This document shows, in pieces, positions 6,285-13,676 of a stretch of DNA of 13,676 nucleotides. Where the stretch lies: contig CAWUJT010000069.1 of NCBI GenBank assembly GCA_963922715.1, positions 1 to 13,676 on the forward strand, given 5' to 3'. The notes beneath the pieces are model-generated. The model saw only the letters and a program-made list of their open reading frames with translations. It did not search any database and was not told where the DNA came from. The position numbers were made by a program, and so were the translations under genes. This DNA comes from CAWUJT01 sp963922715. GTDB taxonomy: Bacteria; Pseudomonadota; Alphaproteobacteria; Rhodobacterales; Rhodobacteraceae. The first letter of the stretch is position 1; each line of letters begins with the position of its first letter.

Positions 6285-7535
6285 TTAAGCAGCCACTTTG
6301 CGCGATACAGATTTTTGTCGTGCATCCACAAAAATACGGCGATGGGCACGATCAACAAGCTTCTGCGACTTAAAGAGGGCTTTGCGTAAGGTGGCCAATT
6401 CCTGACGCGCGGTTTCTTGGAAAGAGTCAAGCTCTGATATCGTGGCAGATACGCTTGAGTCCGAGACGCCCGAGATGTAGGCGTTTTCGATTTCACACAT
6501 CACTTTTGCTACCGAAAGACCGCTCAGGATTGTTGCCGTATCCTCTGCTATTCTGCCGAATTGACGTAAGGTTGTTTGTACTTGTTTGATGCTTGTCGTG
6601 GTTTTTTCACTATAAAATGCGGTTTGCTTTTCGATAAGGTTCACTTCTTCGAGGTTGGTTGTATCTTTACCCTCTGCCACCTCTGCTTTGAGCAGAACCA
6701 TTGTTTCTGTCATAATAGCGTCGAGACCTACCAGAAAATAAGCTTGCCGAAGGTTCTCTGCCACCTCTGCTGATCCTGCCGAGAAACTTTCAAGCATATG
6801 GCTGATATCTTGCGTTAGCACGGTGAAATTCGACGCAATCACGCTTAGCGGAATACCCTTTTCATTCAGATGCGCGGCTTGGACACGTAGATTTGCCGGG
6901 GTGTGGGCGATATCCTGATGTAAATCCTGCATGGCAAAGCATGTTTTTTCCATGTCTTGCCATTGGTCGATAAGATTTTGCATATCAACCAATGCTTCCA
7001 GAGGTTGCCGACCTAAGGCTGTTGTGCGTGCGCAGCTTTGATGAATGACCATCTTTGCCATAAAATCTGCATAGGTTTTGTACCCTTGCTCTTTAAGGTG
7101 CGTCAAAAAGACAGCAGCACTTTCAGCCGGCGCCAACCCTTCTTTGATTTCACGATCCCGCAACGTTGTATAGGCAAGTTCCATATTTGAGACAACGTCA
7201 GCGCGCGGTTTTAAACGGGCCGCGATATAGCCACCATCAATGGGGGTAGCAAGGCTCAGCACCCAATAAGACTTGCCTGATTTTGACTTGTTTTTCAAAA
7301 AAGCGGCAACAGGGTGCCCAGCTTTCAATTCTTGGTTATAAAGCCAGCCAATGCCTTCAGGCATATCTTCATGGCGCACCATTTTATCTGAGGCACCGAT
7401 CAATTCTTCCGCGGTGTACCCGCTGACCCTTTGAAAGGATAAACTGGCTGCCAGGATACGATTTTGATCATCTGTGTGTGTCACGAGTAGATCTTCATCA
7501 TGGAATATATCACTCGGATGAGCTGTGGACATCAC
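6285..7535 (-). CDS. Soluble PAS-domain sensor with Aer-like PAS and receptor-like helical C-terminus
   Basis: This 416-residue protein has one PAS domain at about residues 15-110, clearly of the Aer redox-sensor type: VSGYTAEELIGASDKMVRHEDMPEG (37-61) and the block KNKSKSGKSYWVLSLATPI (81-99). In E. coli Aer the matching RHxDMP residues and the Asn of KNR support FAD binding, so a flavin-bound redox or oxygen sensor is a fair inference. Residues 110-416 are mostly helical, with coiled-coil-like stretches (about 230-345 and 365-400) and a basic tail. No membrane segment, kinase, GGDEF, EAL or helix-turn-helix motif is visible. The canonical chemoreceptor tip (QTNLLALNAAIEAARAGE-like) is absent; SGLSVAKVMCEIENAYISG near 338-356 is only loosely similar. 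GTG (7535) is eight bases from GAGG; ATG one codon later is an equally possible start. It stands alone between two conserved blocks. The output is unknown. Confidence 0.8.
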   Translation of the reverse strand: MMSTAHPSDIFHDEDLLVTHTDDQNRILAASLSFQRVSGYTAEELIGASDKMVRHEDMPEGIGWLYNQELKAGHPVAAFLKNKSKSGKSYWVLSLATPIDGGYIAARLKPRADVVSNMELAYTTLRDREIKEGLAPAESAAVFLTHLKEQGYKTYADFMAKMVIHQSCARTTALGRQPLEALVDMQNLIDQWQDMEKTCFAMQDLHQDIAHTPANLRVQAAHLNEKGIPLSVIASNFTVLTQDISHMLESFSAGSAEVAENLRQAYFLVGLDAIMTETMVLLKAEVAEGKDTTNLEEVNLIEKQTAFYSEKTTTSIKQVQTTLRQFGRIAEDTATILSGLSVAKVMCEIENAYISGVSDSSVSATISELDSFQETARQELATLRKALFKSQKLVDRAHRRIFVDARQKSVSRKVAA

Positions 7536-7706
7536 TGTTTTAACCTCAAAGAATCTCTGTCTATAGAGCGGATACCGATAGGAAGTTATTGAATGTTGAA
7601 GATAAAGACATAAACACCACTTTTATCATGCTGAAAAGTCCGCTAAAGGGCATATATCTGAAACGTGTTGCACTGACCCCAGCGCATGAAGAGGATAGAA
7701 GGGGTC

Positions 7707-7780
7707 GGCAGCAATGGGGCTGCCACATGAAACGGGAAGACCGGGGAGGGCCCCGGAGAGCTTCCAACTAGGACATAAGA
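7707..7780 (+). promoter_or_regulatory. Structured pnp leader with ribosome binding site
   Basis: Two hairpins sit directly before pnp. The first is GGCAGC (7707-7712) with GCTGCC (7719-7724) around a six-base loop. The second is a perfect CCGGGG-AGGG-CCCCGG (7741-7756), flanked by an outer stem GGAAG (7735-7739) with CTTCC (7761-7765). The ribosome site AGGA (7770-7773) follows, seven bases from the ATG. In enterobacteria pnp is autoregulated through RNase III cleavage of a leader stem-loop; a similar role here is inferred from position and structure only. Confidence 0.5.
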
Positions 7781-9916
7781 ATGTTTAAAATTGTGAAAAA
7801 GACGATGGAGTGGGGCCATGATACCCTCACCTTAGAAACTGGAAAAATTGCGCGTCAAGCAGATGGCTGTGTGATCGCCACCTACGGCGAAACCTCTGTG
7901 ATGGCAGCGGTGACCTATGCCAAGGATGTTGATCCTGGGCAGGATTTTTTCCCGCTGACGGTCCATTACCAAGAAAAATACTATGCAGCGGGCAAAATCC
8001 CGGGCGGTTTTTTTAAACGCGAAGCACGCCCAACAGAAAAAGAAACGCTCACGGCGCGGCTGATTGACCGCCCAATGCGGCCCCTTTTTGCAGAAGGCTT
8101 CAAGAACGAGGTTTTGGTCATTTGTAGCGTGCTTAGCCATGATCTTGAAAACGATCCTGACATTGTGGCCATGATTGCCGCCTCTGCCGCGCTCACAATT
8201 TCTGGGGCCCCCTTCATGGGGCCTGTTGCGGGTGCGCGTGTGGGTTTTGTCGATGGCGAATACGTCTTGAACCCAGCCGTGGACGATATGGACAATCTTC
8301 TGGCCAAGCCGGACCAACGTCTTGATTTGGTGGTGGCTGGTACAAAAGATGCGGTCATGATGGTTGAATCTGAAGCATATGAGCTGTCCGAGGCCGAGAT
8401 GCTGGGTGCAGTCAAATTTGGCCATGCGCAGATGCAACCCGTGATTGATCTGATCATCAGCTTGGCGGAGGACGCGGCCAAAGACCCGCTTGAGTTCCAA
8501 ATGCCGGACTACAGTGATCTTTATGCCGCTGTTCTTGCGACCGGTGAAGAGCAGATGCGTGCCGCCTATGCCATCACCGACAAACAAGCCCGCGTGACAG
8601 CTGTGGCAGACGCGAAAGAGGCGATTAAGGCGGCCCTCACAGAAGAGCAGCTGGAAGACCCGAACCTTGGCTCTGCCCTGAAAAAGCTTGAGGCCAAAGT
8701 GCTGCGCAGTGATGTGGTGAAGGCCAAGCGCCGCATTGATGGCCGTGCTTTGGATGAAGTGCGTCAGATTGTTTGTGAAACAGGCCTTCTGCCGCGCACC
8801 CATGGCTCTGCGCTGTTCACCCGGGGAGAGACCCAAGGCCTGATTGTCACGACCCTTGGCACAGGCGATGATGAGCAAATCATCGATGCCCTACATGGTA
8901 ACTTCCGCTCGAACTTTTTGCTCCATTATAACTTCCCGCCTTATTCGGTCGGTGAAGTGGGGCGTTTTGGCCCCCCAGGACGGCGAGAGATCGGCCACGG
9001 CAAGCTTGCCTGGCGGGCGTTGCAAGCTGTGCTTCCAGCACAGACGGATTTTCCCTACACGATCCGCGTTGTCTCTGAGATCACGGAATCAAACGGGTCT
9101 TCGTCAATGGCCACGGTTTGTGGCGGCTCTTTGGCGATGATGGATGCCGGTGTACCCCTCAAAGCCCCAGTGGCCGGTGTTGCCATGGGGTTGGTTTTGG
9201 AAGACGACGGTGATTTTGCCGTGCTCACCGATATCTTGGGCGATGAGGATCACCTAGGCGATATGGACTTCAAAGTGGCCGGGACTGAGGCCGGGATCAC
9301 ATCGCTCCAGATGGACATCAAAGTGGCCGGGATAACTCCTGAAATTATGGCCAAAGCCTTGGAACAAGCGCGTCAGGGACGGCTTCACATCTTGGCAGAG
9401 ATGGCCAAAGCGATTTCCACAGCCGGAGAGTTCTCTGTGCATGCTCCGCGGATTGAGACAATGACGGTCCCAACCGACAAGATCCGAGAGGTGATCGGGT
9501 CGGGCGGCAAAGTGATCCGAGAGATCGTTGAAGTCTCTGGTGCCAAGGTTGATATCAGTGATGATGGCGTGGTGAAAATTGCCAGCCCCAATGGGGAGGC
9601 AATTCAAAAAGCCTATGACATGATCCATTCAATCGTGGCGGAACCTGAGGAAGGCAAGATCTACAAAGGCAAGGTCGTGAAGATCGTGGACTTTGGGGCG
9701 TTTGTGAATTTCTTTGGCAAACGTGACGGCCTTGTACATGTCAGTCAAATCGAAAACCGCCGCTTGGGCCATCCTTCCGACGTGCTGAAAGAGGGCCAAG
9801 AGGTCTGGGTGAAACTTCTAGGCTTCGATGACCGTGGCAAAGTACGCCTTGCTATGAAGATGGTGAACCAGGAGACAGGCGAAGAGGTCTTGAAAGAGGA
9901 AGAGGTACAGGACTAA
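7781..9916 (+). CDS. pnp: Polyribonucleotide nucleotidyltransferase (polynucleotide phosphorylase, PNPase)
   Basis: PNPase degrades RNA from the 3' end with phosphate, releasing nucleoside diphosphates, and can run in reverse to add tails; it acts as a trimer, often in a degradosome. The 711-residue product has the full domain order: a first RNase PH-like domain with the FFPLTVHYQEKYYAAGKIPGGFFKREARP block and RLIDRPMRPLF, an alpha-helical linker (about 240-320), and a second RNase PH domain with LPRTHGSALFTRGETQ. Its active-site motif GDEDHLGDMD is at residues 487-496, where Asp488 and Asp494 should match the catalytic aspartates of E. coli. A KH domain with IGSGGK at 572-577 and an S1 domain from about residue 622 (GKIYKGKVVKIVDFGAFVNF) follow. 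Length and all motifs are normal. It has its own structured leader and a strong terminator, so it appears monocistronic. The usual rpsO neighbour is not upstream. Confidence 0.98.
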   Translation: MFKIVKKTMEWGHDTLTLETGKIARQADGCVIATYGETSVMAAVTYAKDVDPGQDFFPLTVHYQEKYYAAGKIPGGFFKREARPTEKETLTARLIDRPMRPLFAEGFKNEVLVICSVLSHDLENDPDIVAMIAASAALTISGAPFMGPVAGARVGFVDGEYVLNPAVDDMDNLLAKPDQRLDLVVAGTKDAVMMVESEAYELSEAEMLGAVKFGHAQMQPVIDLIISLAEDAAKDPLEFQMPDYSDLYAAVLATGEEQMRAAYAITDKQARVTAVADAKEAIKAALTEEQLEDPNLGSALKKLEAKVLRSDVVKAKRRIDGRALDEVRQIVCETGLLPRTHGSALFTRGETQGLIVTTLGTGDDEQIIDALHGNFRSNFLLHYNFPPYSVGEVGRFGPPGRREIGHGKLAWRALQAVLPAQTDFPYTIRVVSEITESNGSSSMATVCGGSLAMMDAGVPLKAPVAGVAMGLVLEDDGDFAVLTDILGDEDHLGDMDFKVAGTEAGITSLQMDIKVAGITPEIMAKALEQARQGRLHILAEMAKAISTAGEFSVHAPRIETMTVPTDKIREVIGSGGKVIREIVEVSGAKVDISDDGVVKIASPNGEAIQKAYDMIHSIVAEPEEGKIYKGKVVKIVDFGAFVNFFGKRDGLVHVSQIENRRLGHPSDVLKEGQEVWVKLLGFDDRGKVRLAMKMVNQETGEEVLKEEEVQD

Positions 9917-9937
9917 CGCTTTTCCGTCATGGCATTT

Positions 9938-9968
9938 GAACGTCCCAGGAAGACTGGGACGTTCTTTT
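9938..9968 (+). terminator. Intrinsic terminator of pnp
   Basis: A perfect 11-base-pair stem, GAACGTCCCAG (9938-9948) with CTGGGACGTTC (9954-9964), has a GAAGA loop and four T residues after it. It begins 21 bases after the pnp stop and separates pnp from the convergent smpB. Read on the other strand, the stem is not followed by T, so it serves mainly pnp. Confidence 0.9.
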
Positions 9969-9990
9969 AAAGCATCCTTTTTTGAAATCC

Positions 9991-10473
9991 TTACCCGCGC
10001 TCCCGCAAAAGACGGGCTTTTTGCCGTTGCCAATCGCGTTTGGCGGCGGCTTCGCGTTTGTCCTGGGTCTTTTTGCCCTTGGCCACGCCGAGTTTCATCT
10101 TAACGCGCCCGGTGTGGTTGAAATAGATCACGAGCGGCACAAGTGTGTAGCCTTCGCGCCGCGTCGCATTCCACAGTTTCGAGATCTCTTTCTTTGATGC
10201 TAACAGCTTACGTTTGCGTCGTTCAACATGGCCCCAGGTTTTGGCCTGGGCATAGGCACCAATCCAACCATTGGTCAGCCATAGCTCCCCATCATCGACA
10301 GAGGCGTAGCTTTCCGCGATATTGGCCTGGCCTTCGCGTAGGGATTTGACCTCTGACCCGGTTAGAACAACGCCCACTTCAAGATCATCCTCAATAGCAT
10401 AATCGTGTCGCGCGCGGCGATTTTCTGCGATCACTTTATAGTTACGCTCAGCGGGTGTCGATGTCTTGGCCAT
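9991..10473 (-). CDS. smpB: SsrA-binding protein SmpB
   Basis: SmpB binds tmRNA and brings it to stalled ribosomes for trans-translation, which tags the unfinished protein and frees the ribosome. The 160-residue product has the standard features: an N-terminal NYKVIAENRRARHDY, the core TGSEVKSLREGQANIAESYA (about 38-57), a central GWIGAYAQ and RKRKLLASKKEI segment, and VPLVIYFNHTGRVKMKLGVAKGKK, followed by the basic C-terminal tail (DKREAAAKRDWQRQKARL) that inserts into the decoding centre. Length is normal. No strong ribosome site precedes the ATG. It follows dapA by only 28 bases on the same strand, so the two are probably co-transcribed. The tmRNA gene itself (ssrA) is not in this window. 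Confidence 0.97.
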   Translation of the reverse strand: MAKTSTPAERNYKVIAENRRARHDYAIEDDLEVGVVLTGSEVKSLREGQANIAESYASVDDGELWLTNGWIGAYAQAKTWGHVERRKRKLLASKKEISKLWNATRREGYTLVPLVIYFNHTGRVKMKLGVAKGKKTQDKREAAAKRDWQRQKARLLRERG

Positions 10474-10501
10474 AGTCGCTCTATATGAGAGTGTGAGCGC
10501 C

Positions 10502-11374
10502 TCAATTCAAGAGCCCAATCCGACGCAAGGCAAGGACAATTTTCTCTTGCGTGGCTTCTGTTGCGGGGGTCAACGGCAACCGCACGTCTGCCTCACAAAA
10601 GCCCATCATGGACAGCGCCGTTTTTGCGCCCACCAGGCCAGGCTCCGTGAAAATCGCTTGGTGGAGTGGCATCAGAACATCTTGAATGGATAACGCTTTT
10701 GCATAATCGCCTTCTAGGCAGGCCTCCTGCATCTCGGCACATAAGCGCGGGGCGACATTGGCGGTGACAGAGATACAGCCGACCCCACCCTGAGCGTTAA
10801 AGCCAACGGCTGTGGGGTCTTCACCGGAAAGTTGAATGAAATCTTGCCCACATGTCATCCGCTGAGCACTGACCCGCGCCAGGTCACCGGTGGCATCTTT
10901 CACACCGATGATGGCCGGAAGCCGTGCAAGTTGTCCCATAGTTTCTGGCGACATATCGACCACAGATCGCCCTGGGATGTTATAGATGATGATAGGCAGG
11001 CCGACTTCTGCCAGCGCCTTATAATGCGCGATCAACCCCTCTTGGGTTGGTTTATTGTAGTAAGGTGTGACAACCAGGGCCGCGTCGGCGCCAACATTTT
11101 TGGCGTGCTCCATCAAATGCAGGCTTTCGCTTGTGTTGTTCGATCCCGCACCTGCCACCACAGGGACACGACCAGCCGCAATTTTGATCACGGCTTCTAC
11201 CACCGCCTCATGTTCCGCATGAGTGAGTGTCGGACTTTCCCCCGTCGTGCCAACAGGCACAAGGCCGTGGGAGCCTTCCGTGATTTGCCGCTCCACAAGT
11301 ACCTCTAAGGTGTCGAAATCGACCGCCCCATTTTTGAAGGGGGTGACCAGAGCGGGCATTGAACCTTTGAGCAT
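10502..11374 (-). CDS. dapA: 4-hydroxy-tetrahydrodipicolinate synthase
   Basis: DapA condenses pyruvate with aspartate semialdehyde, the first committed step toward diaminopimelate and lysine, in the cytoplasm as a TIM-barrel tetramer. Starting at ATG 11372-11374 the protein is 290 residues, the normal length, beginning MLKGSMPALVTPF. GAGG five bases upstream supports this start; the frame stays open to a GTG at 11410, but that adds a twelve-residue extension without a good ribosome site. Active-site residues are present: Thr43/Thr44 in VGTTGES, Tyr106 in TPYYNKP, Tyr131 and Arg136 in YNIPGRS, and the Schiff-base Lys159 in IIGVKDATGD. These match E. coli Thr44/45, Tyr107, Tyr133, Arg138 and Lys161. 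It is divergent from the transglycosylase gene and leads into smpB. Confidence 0.97.
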   Translation of the reverse strand: MLKGSMPALVTPFKNGAVDFDTLEVLVERQITEGSHGLVPVGTTGESPTLTHAEHEAVVEAVIKIAAGRVPVVAGAGSNNTSESLHLMEHAKNVGADAALVVTPYYNKPTQEGLIAHYKALAEVGLPIIIYNIPGRSVVDMSPETMGQLARLPAIIGVKDATGDLARVSAQRMTCGQDFIQLSGEDPTAVGFNAQGGVGCISVTANVAPRLCAEMQEACLEGDYAKALSIQDVLMPLHQAIFTEPGLVGAKTALSMMGFCEADVRLPLTPATEATQEKIVLALRRIGLLN

Positions 11375-11466
11375 GGGCACCTCATATGGCAAATAATATG
11401 ACATAGACACTAGCGATATTGAAATCGTATCACAAGTTATAAGGGATGTTCAGAGTATGACATGCC
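11375..11466. promoter_or_regulatory. Divergent promoter region between dapA and slt
   Basis: This AT-rich 92-base gap must hold promoters for both divergent genes. Toward dapA, a TATTAT (-10-like, on the minus strand at 11393-11398) would place the transcript start about a dozen bases before the ATG, with no good -35. Toward slt, TAGACA (11404-11409) and TATCAC (11428-11433) are spaced 18 apart and weakly fit a sigma-70 promoter. The exact elements are uncertain. Confidence 0.35.
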
Positions 11467-13419
11467 ATGAGTAAAGCGACAGGCCCTATGTTACGCATCA
11501 TTGTTCTAAAGTTTCTTCTTGTGGTGCTGAGTCTCCCCGTTCAGGCAGATACAAACCTCAGTCGGGCGCTTGATTTTGCGTTTGAGCGGGATTTTCAAGC
11601 CGCAGAGGCGGCCCGGCGTCAAATCAGCGATCCTGTAGGGCGTGATATTGTCACGTGGATCTTGCTGCGGGCGGGCCAAGGCACATTCCAAGAGACGGAA
11701 GAGTTTCTTGAACGCAATGCGGATTGGCCTGGATTGAAGCTTTTGCGTGCCAGGCAAGAAGCAAATATGCCCAATCGGATATCTGTTGCGCGCGTTAAGC
11801 GGTTTTTTGTCGACAATACGCCGCAAACGGCCCATGGAGCATTGATCTACGCCCAGGCTTTGATCGCCTCTGGAGACGAAGCAGAAGGACGGGCAGAGCT
11901 CATCCGCGCATGGCGCAACCTGCCCATGTCACAAGAGATGCAAAACAGGTATTACACCCAATTCCCAGACATTTTGCGCCCACATAATGAAGCAAGGCTT
12001 GATGAGATGCTTTGGCAAGGGCGTAAGACCGATGCCGAACGTATGTTGCCCCTCGTTTCATCCAATTGGCAGACTTTGGCGCGCGCACGTCTTGCTTTAC
12101 GTGCGGAGGCACCGGGTGTTGATGCGCTGATCAACGCTGTGCCCGCTTCTCTCAAAGATGATCCCGGGTTGGCCTATGAACGCTTCCGTTGGCGCCTGTC
12201 TAAAGGCAGACGTGCCAGCGCCTTAGAGGTGCTGTTTGAGCGTACAGGTTCTGCCGCGCGCTTGGGCAAGCCTGAGGTTTGGTCCCGCCATCGGTTAAAC
12301 TTGGCCCGTCCCTTGATGCGTGAAGGGAAAGCGACCGAAGCCTACCGGATTGCAGCAGAACATCATCTGGACGATGCGCAAAGCGCAAGTCAGCTTGAAT
12401 GGCTGGCTGGGTACATTGCCCTGCGCAAACTCAACGATGCAAACCAGGCGATACAGCATTTCACGGATTTTGAAGCCAGTGTTGTCACCCCGATTTCCAA
12501 AGGCCGGGCCGGATATTGGCTTGGGCGGGCCTATGATGCGGCGGGCAATCGTGATCAGGCGCGCGCGGCGTACACACGGGCGGGGGCTTTTCAAACCTCG
12601 TTCTATGGTCAGTTGGCCGCAGAACACATAGGCCTTGCCCCCGATCCACGATTGGCGGGAGGTGAGATTTTTCCCGATTGGCGCCAGACTTCATTCGCAC
12701 AGGGCAGTGTTCTGCGGGCTGCGGTACTTTTGCACAATGCGGGGGAGTTGTCTCTGGCAGAGCGGTTTATGACCCATCTTGCAGAAAGCCTGACACGGGA
12801 AGAAATCGGAGCGCTGATTGAAATTGCGCTGCTGCTCAGAAATCCGCATATCGCCGTGATGATTGGCAAACGGGCCGCGCAAGCGGGCCATGAGTTGCAT
12901 AAAGGCTATTTTGCGGCACCCCTAGAATTGACGATTAAGGGTCGCTCGGCACCACCTGAATTGGTACTGTCCATCGCGCGGCGGGAGAGTGAGTTTGATC
13001 CCAGTGTTATTTCACCGGCAGGGGCGCGCGGGGTGATGCAACTCATGCCCGCTACGGCCCAGGCGATGGCGCGCGCAACCGGGCAAAGCATGTCGCTTGA
13101 TCGCTTACTCACCGATCCGTTTTTCAATGCCTCTTTGGGTGTGGCCTATCTTGATGAGATGATCGCGCGATTTGGACGTTCTGTCGTTCTGGTGGCCGCA
13201 GCTTATAACGCGGGACCCAGCCGGGCGGAACGCTGGCGCTCCGAGTTGGGCGATCCCACGGATCCGCGCGTTGATGTGGTGGATTGGATCGAGCATGTCC
13301 CATTTACAGAGACCCGAAACTATATCATGCGCGTGGCGGAGAGTTTGGCGGTCTATCGTGCGCGTCTTGCGGGCTCTGGACAACCTTTGGGTCTTGAAGC
13401 GGCGCTGAGGCAGCGCTGA
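11467..13419 (+). CDS. slt: Soluble lytic murein transglycosylase (Slt70-like)
   Basis: This periplasmic enzyme cleaves the MurNAc-GlcNAc bond of peptidoglycan, leaving a 1,6-anhydro end. The 650-residue product has a signal peptide (hydrophobic MLRIIVLKFLLVVLSLPVQA, cleavage after about residue 27), a long helical superhelix of about 450 residues with repeat-like segments (for example AYRIAAEHH, GYWLGRAYDAAGNRDQARAAY), and a C-terminal SLT domain from about residue 495. The catalytic Glu507 is in SIARRESEFDPSV, followed by SPAGARGVMQLMPATAQAMA and, near 579, AYNAGPSRAERW. An ETRNYIMRV motif completes the domain. Length and layout match the Slt70 class. A second Met at residue 8 (ATG 11488) would give a tidier signal peptide, and neither start has a strong ribosome site. 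Its last 95 bases overlap the convergent permease gene. Confidence 0.95.
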   Translation: MSKATGPMLRIIVLKFLLVVLSLPVQADTNLSRALDFAFERDFQAAEAARRQISDPVGRDIVTWILLRAGQGTFQETEEFLERNADWPGLKLLRARQEANMPNRISVARVKRFFVDNTPQTAHGALIYAQALIASGDEAEGRAELIRAWRNLPMSQEMQNRYYTQFPDILRPHNEARLDEMLWQGRKTDAERMLPLVSSNWQTLARARLALRAEAPGVDALINAVPASLKDDPGLAYERFRWRLSKGRRASALEVLFERTGSAARLGKPEVWSRHRLNLARPLMREGKATEAYRIAAEHHLDDAQSASQLEWLAGYIALRKLNDANQAIQHFTDFEASVVTPISKGRAGYWLGRAYDAAGNRDQARAAYTRAGAFQTSFYGQLAAEHIGLAPDPRLAGGEIFPDWRQTSFAQGSVLRAAVLLHNAGELSLAERFMTHLAESLTREEIGALIEIALLLRNPHIAVMIGKRAAQAGHELHKGYFAAPLELTIKGRSAPPELVLSIARRESEFDPSVISPAGARGVMQLMPATAQAMARATGQSMSLDRLLTDPFFNASLGVAYLDEMIARFGRSVVLVAAAYNAGPSRAERWRSELGDPTDPRVDVVDWIEHVPFTETRNYIMRVAESLAVYRARLAGSGQPLGLEAALRQR

Positions 13420-13676
13420 GTTTCTCGCGGCGTAACGTGAAGATGCCTGCTGCGATCACGATACTTGCGCCGATCACAAGGGAAGGTGTCAGATGTTCCC
13501 CGAAGATGACGATTCCAATGGCAGAGGCAAAGACAAGCTGTAAAAACGCAAACGGTTGTACGGTAGAGGCTTCCGCAAATTCGTAGGTCTTGATCAACGT
13601 AAAATGACCAGTGGCGCCCGTGACACATAATAACGCCATCCATCCCCAATCCGGGCGGCTCATCGGTTCCCAATGC
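13325..13676 (-). CDS. EamA/DMT-superfamily permease, C-terminal part (runs off the window)
   Basis: The open frame continues past the right edge and ends at TGA (13325-13327). About 117 residues are visible: the second EamA repeat, with WGWMALLCVTGATGHFTLI, KTYEFAEASTVQPFAFLQLVF, the helix ASAIGIVIFGEHLT and LVIGASIVIAAGIFTLRREK, a pattern typical of drug/metabolite transporters of the RhaT/YdcZ-like type. Four hydrophobic segments can be seen. The substrate cannot be predicted. The tail after RREK is about 30 residues, Pro/Ala/Gln-rich and hydrophilic, and most of it is encoded opposite the 3' end of slt. The start codon lies outside the window. Confidence 0.88.
   Translation of the reverse strand, partial: HWEPMSRPDWGWMALLCVTGATGHFTLIKTYEFAEASTVQPFAFLQLVFASAIGIVIFGEHLTPSLVIGASIVIAAGIFTLRREKLSAASAPLQDPKVVQSPQDAHDRPPNSPPRA

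Noticed and set aside
7589..7771. A 60-codon plus-strand frame just before pnp
   Set aside because: The peptide matches nothing known, is not RpsO, and its second half covers the GC-rich hairpins; no ribosome site supports its start. It is better explained as a structured leader.
7832..8878. A long open frame (about 348 codons) on the minus strand inside pnp
   Set aside because: It is entirely antisense to a fully intact pnp, its product is rich in His/Arg/Cys with no recognisable motif, and it has no plausible start context. It is a codon-bias shadow.
11375..11410. N-terminal extension of dapA to a GTG at 11410
   Set aside because: The family start MLKGSMPALVTPF with GAGG five bases upstream fits ATG 11374, and the extra twelve residues are not typical of DapA.
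1..13676. Defence system, CRISPR array, prophage, integron or insertion sequence
   Set aside because: No repeat-spacer pattern, transposase, integrase, terminal inverted repeats or target duplications were seen; every substantial gene is a housekeeping, transport or sensing gene.

Overview
The window reads as ordinary chromosome of an alphaproteobacterium, most likely Rhodobacterales (Roseobacter group). The evidence is an ATP12-family F1-ATPase chaperone, an Aap/Bzt-type four-gene amino-acid ABC transporter, and a slt / dapA-smpB / pnp neighbourhood whose proteins match alphaproteobacterial family patterns. No tRNA, rRNA, CRISPR array, insertion sequence, integrase or phage gene was seen, and no gene-free stretch exceeds 300 bases.

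Layout. 1-289: the 3' end of an RluA-family pseudouridine synthase gene whose first ~115 bases look damaged (an in-frame stop, G-runs, broken motifs). 332-1042: an ATP12-family chaperone. 1275-6169: a plus-strand bztABCD/aapJQMP operon made of a periplasmic binding protein, two permeases (the second unusually long) and an ATPase. It is preceded by a leader with an NtrC-like dyad, has two hairpin-forming repeats between the first two genes, and is closed by a terminator at 6205-6238. 6285-7535 (minus): a soluble Aer-like PAS sensor with a helical C-terminus lacking the chemoreceptor signature. 7781-9916: pnp (polynucleotide phosphorylase), with a structured leader just before its ribosome binding site and a clear terminator at 9938-9968. 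9991-11374 (minus): dapA followed closely by smpB, a probable operon. 11467-13419: a soluble lytic transglycosylase, divergent from dapA. 13325-13676 (minus): the C-terminal end of an EamA/DMT permease gene, overlapping the transglycosylase gene tail to tail.

How the genes fit together. The bzt operon should import glutamate, glutamine, aspartate and asparagine, and its possible NtrC-like upstream site would tie it to nitrogen status. pnp (RNA decay and processing) and smpB (trans-translation) are RNA quality-control genes. dapA (lysine and diaminopimelate) and slt (murein turnover) both bear on the cell wall. The PAS protein is the only gene here of unclear role.

I found no convincing new multi-gene system. 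The points most worth checking are the membrane-rich insertion in the BztC-like permease, the orphan Aer-like PAS protein, the regulatory repeats around bztA and bztB, the pnp leader, and the damaged window start.
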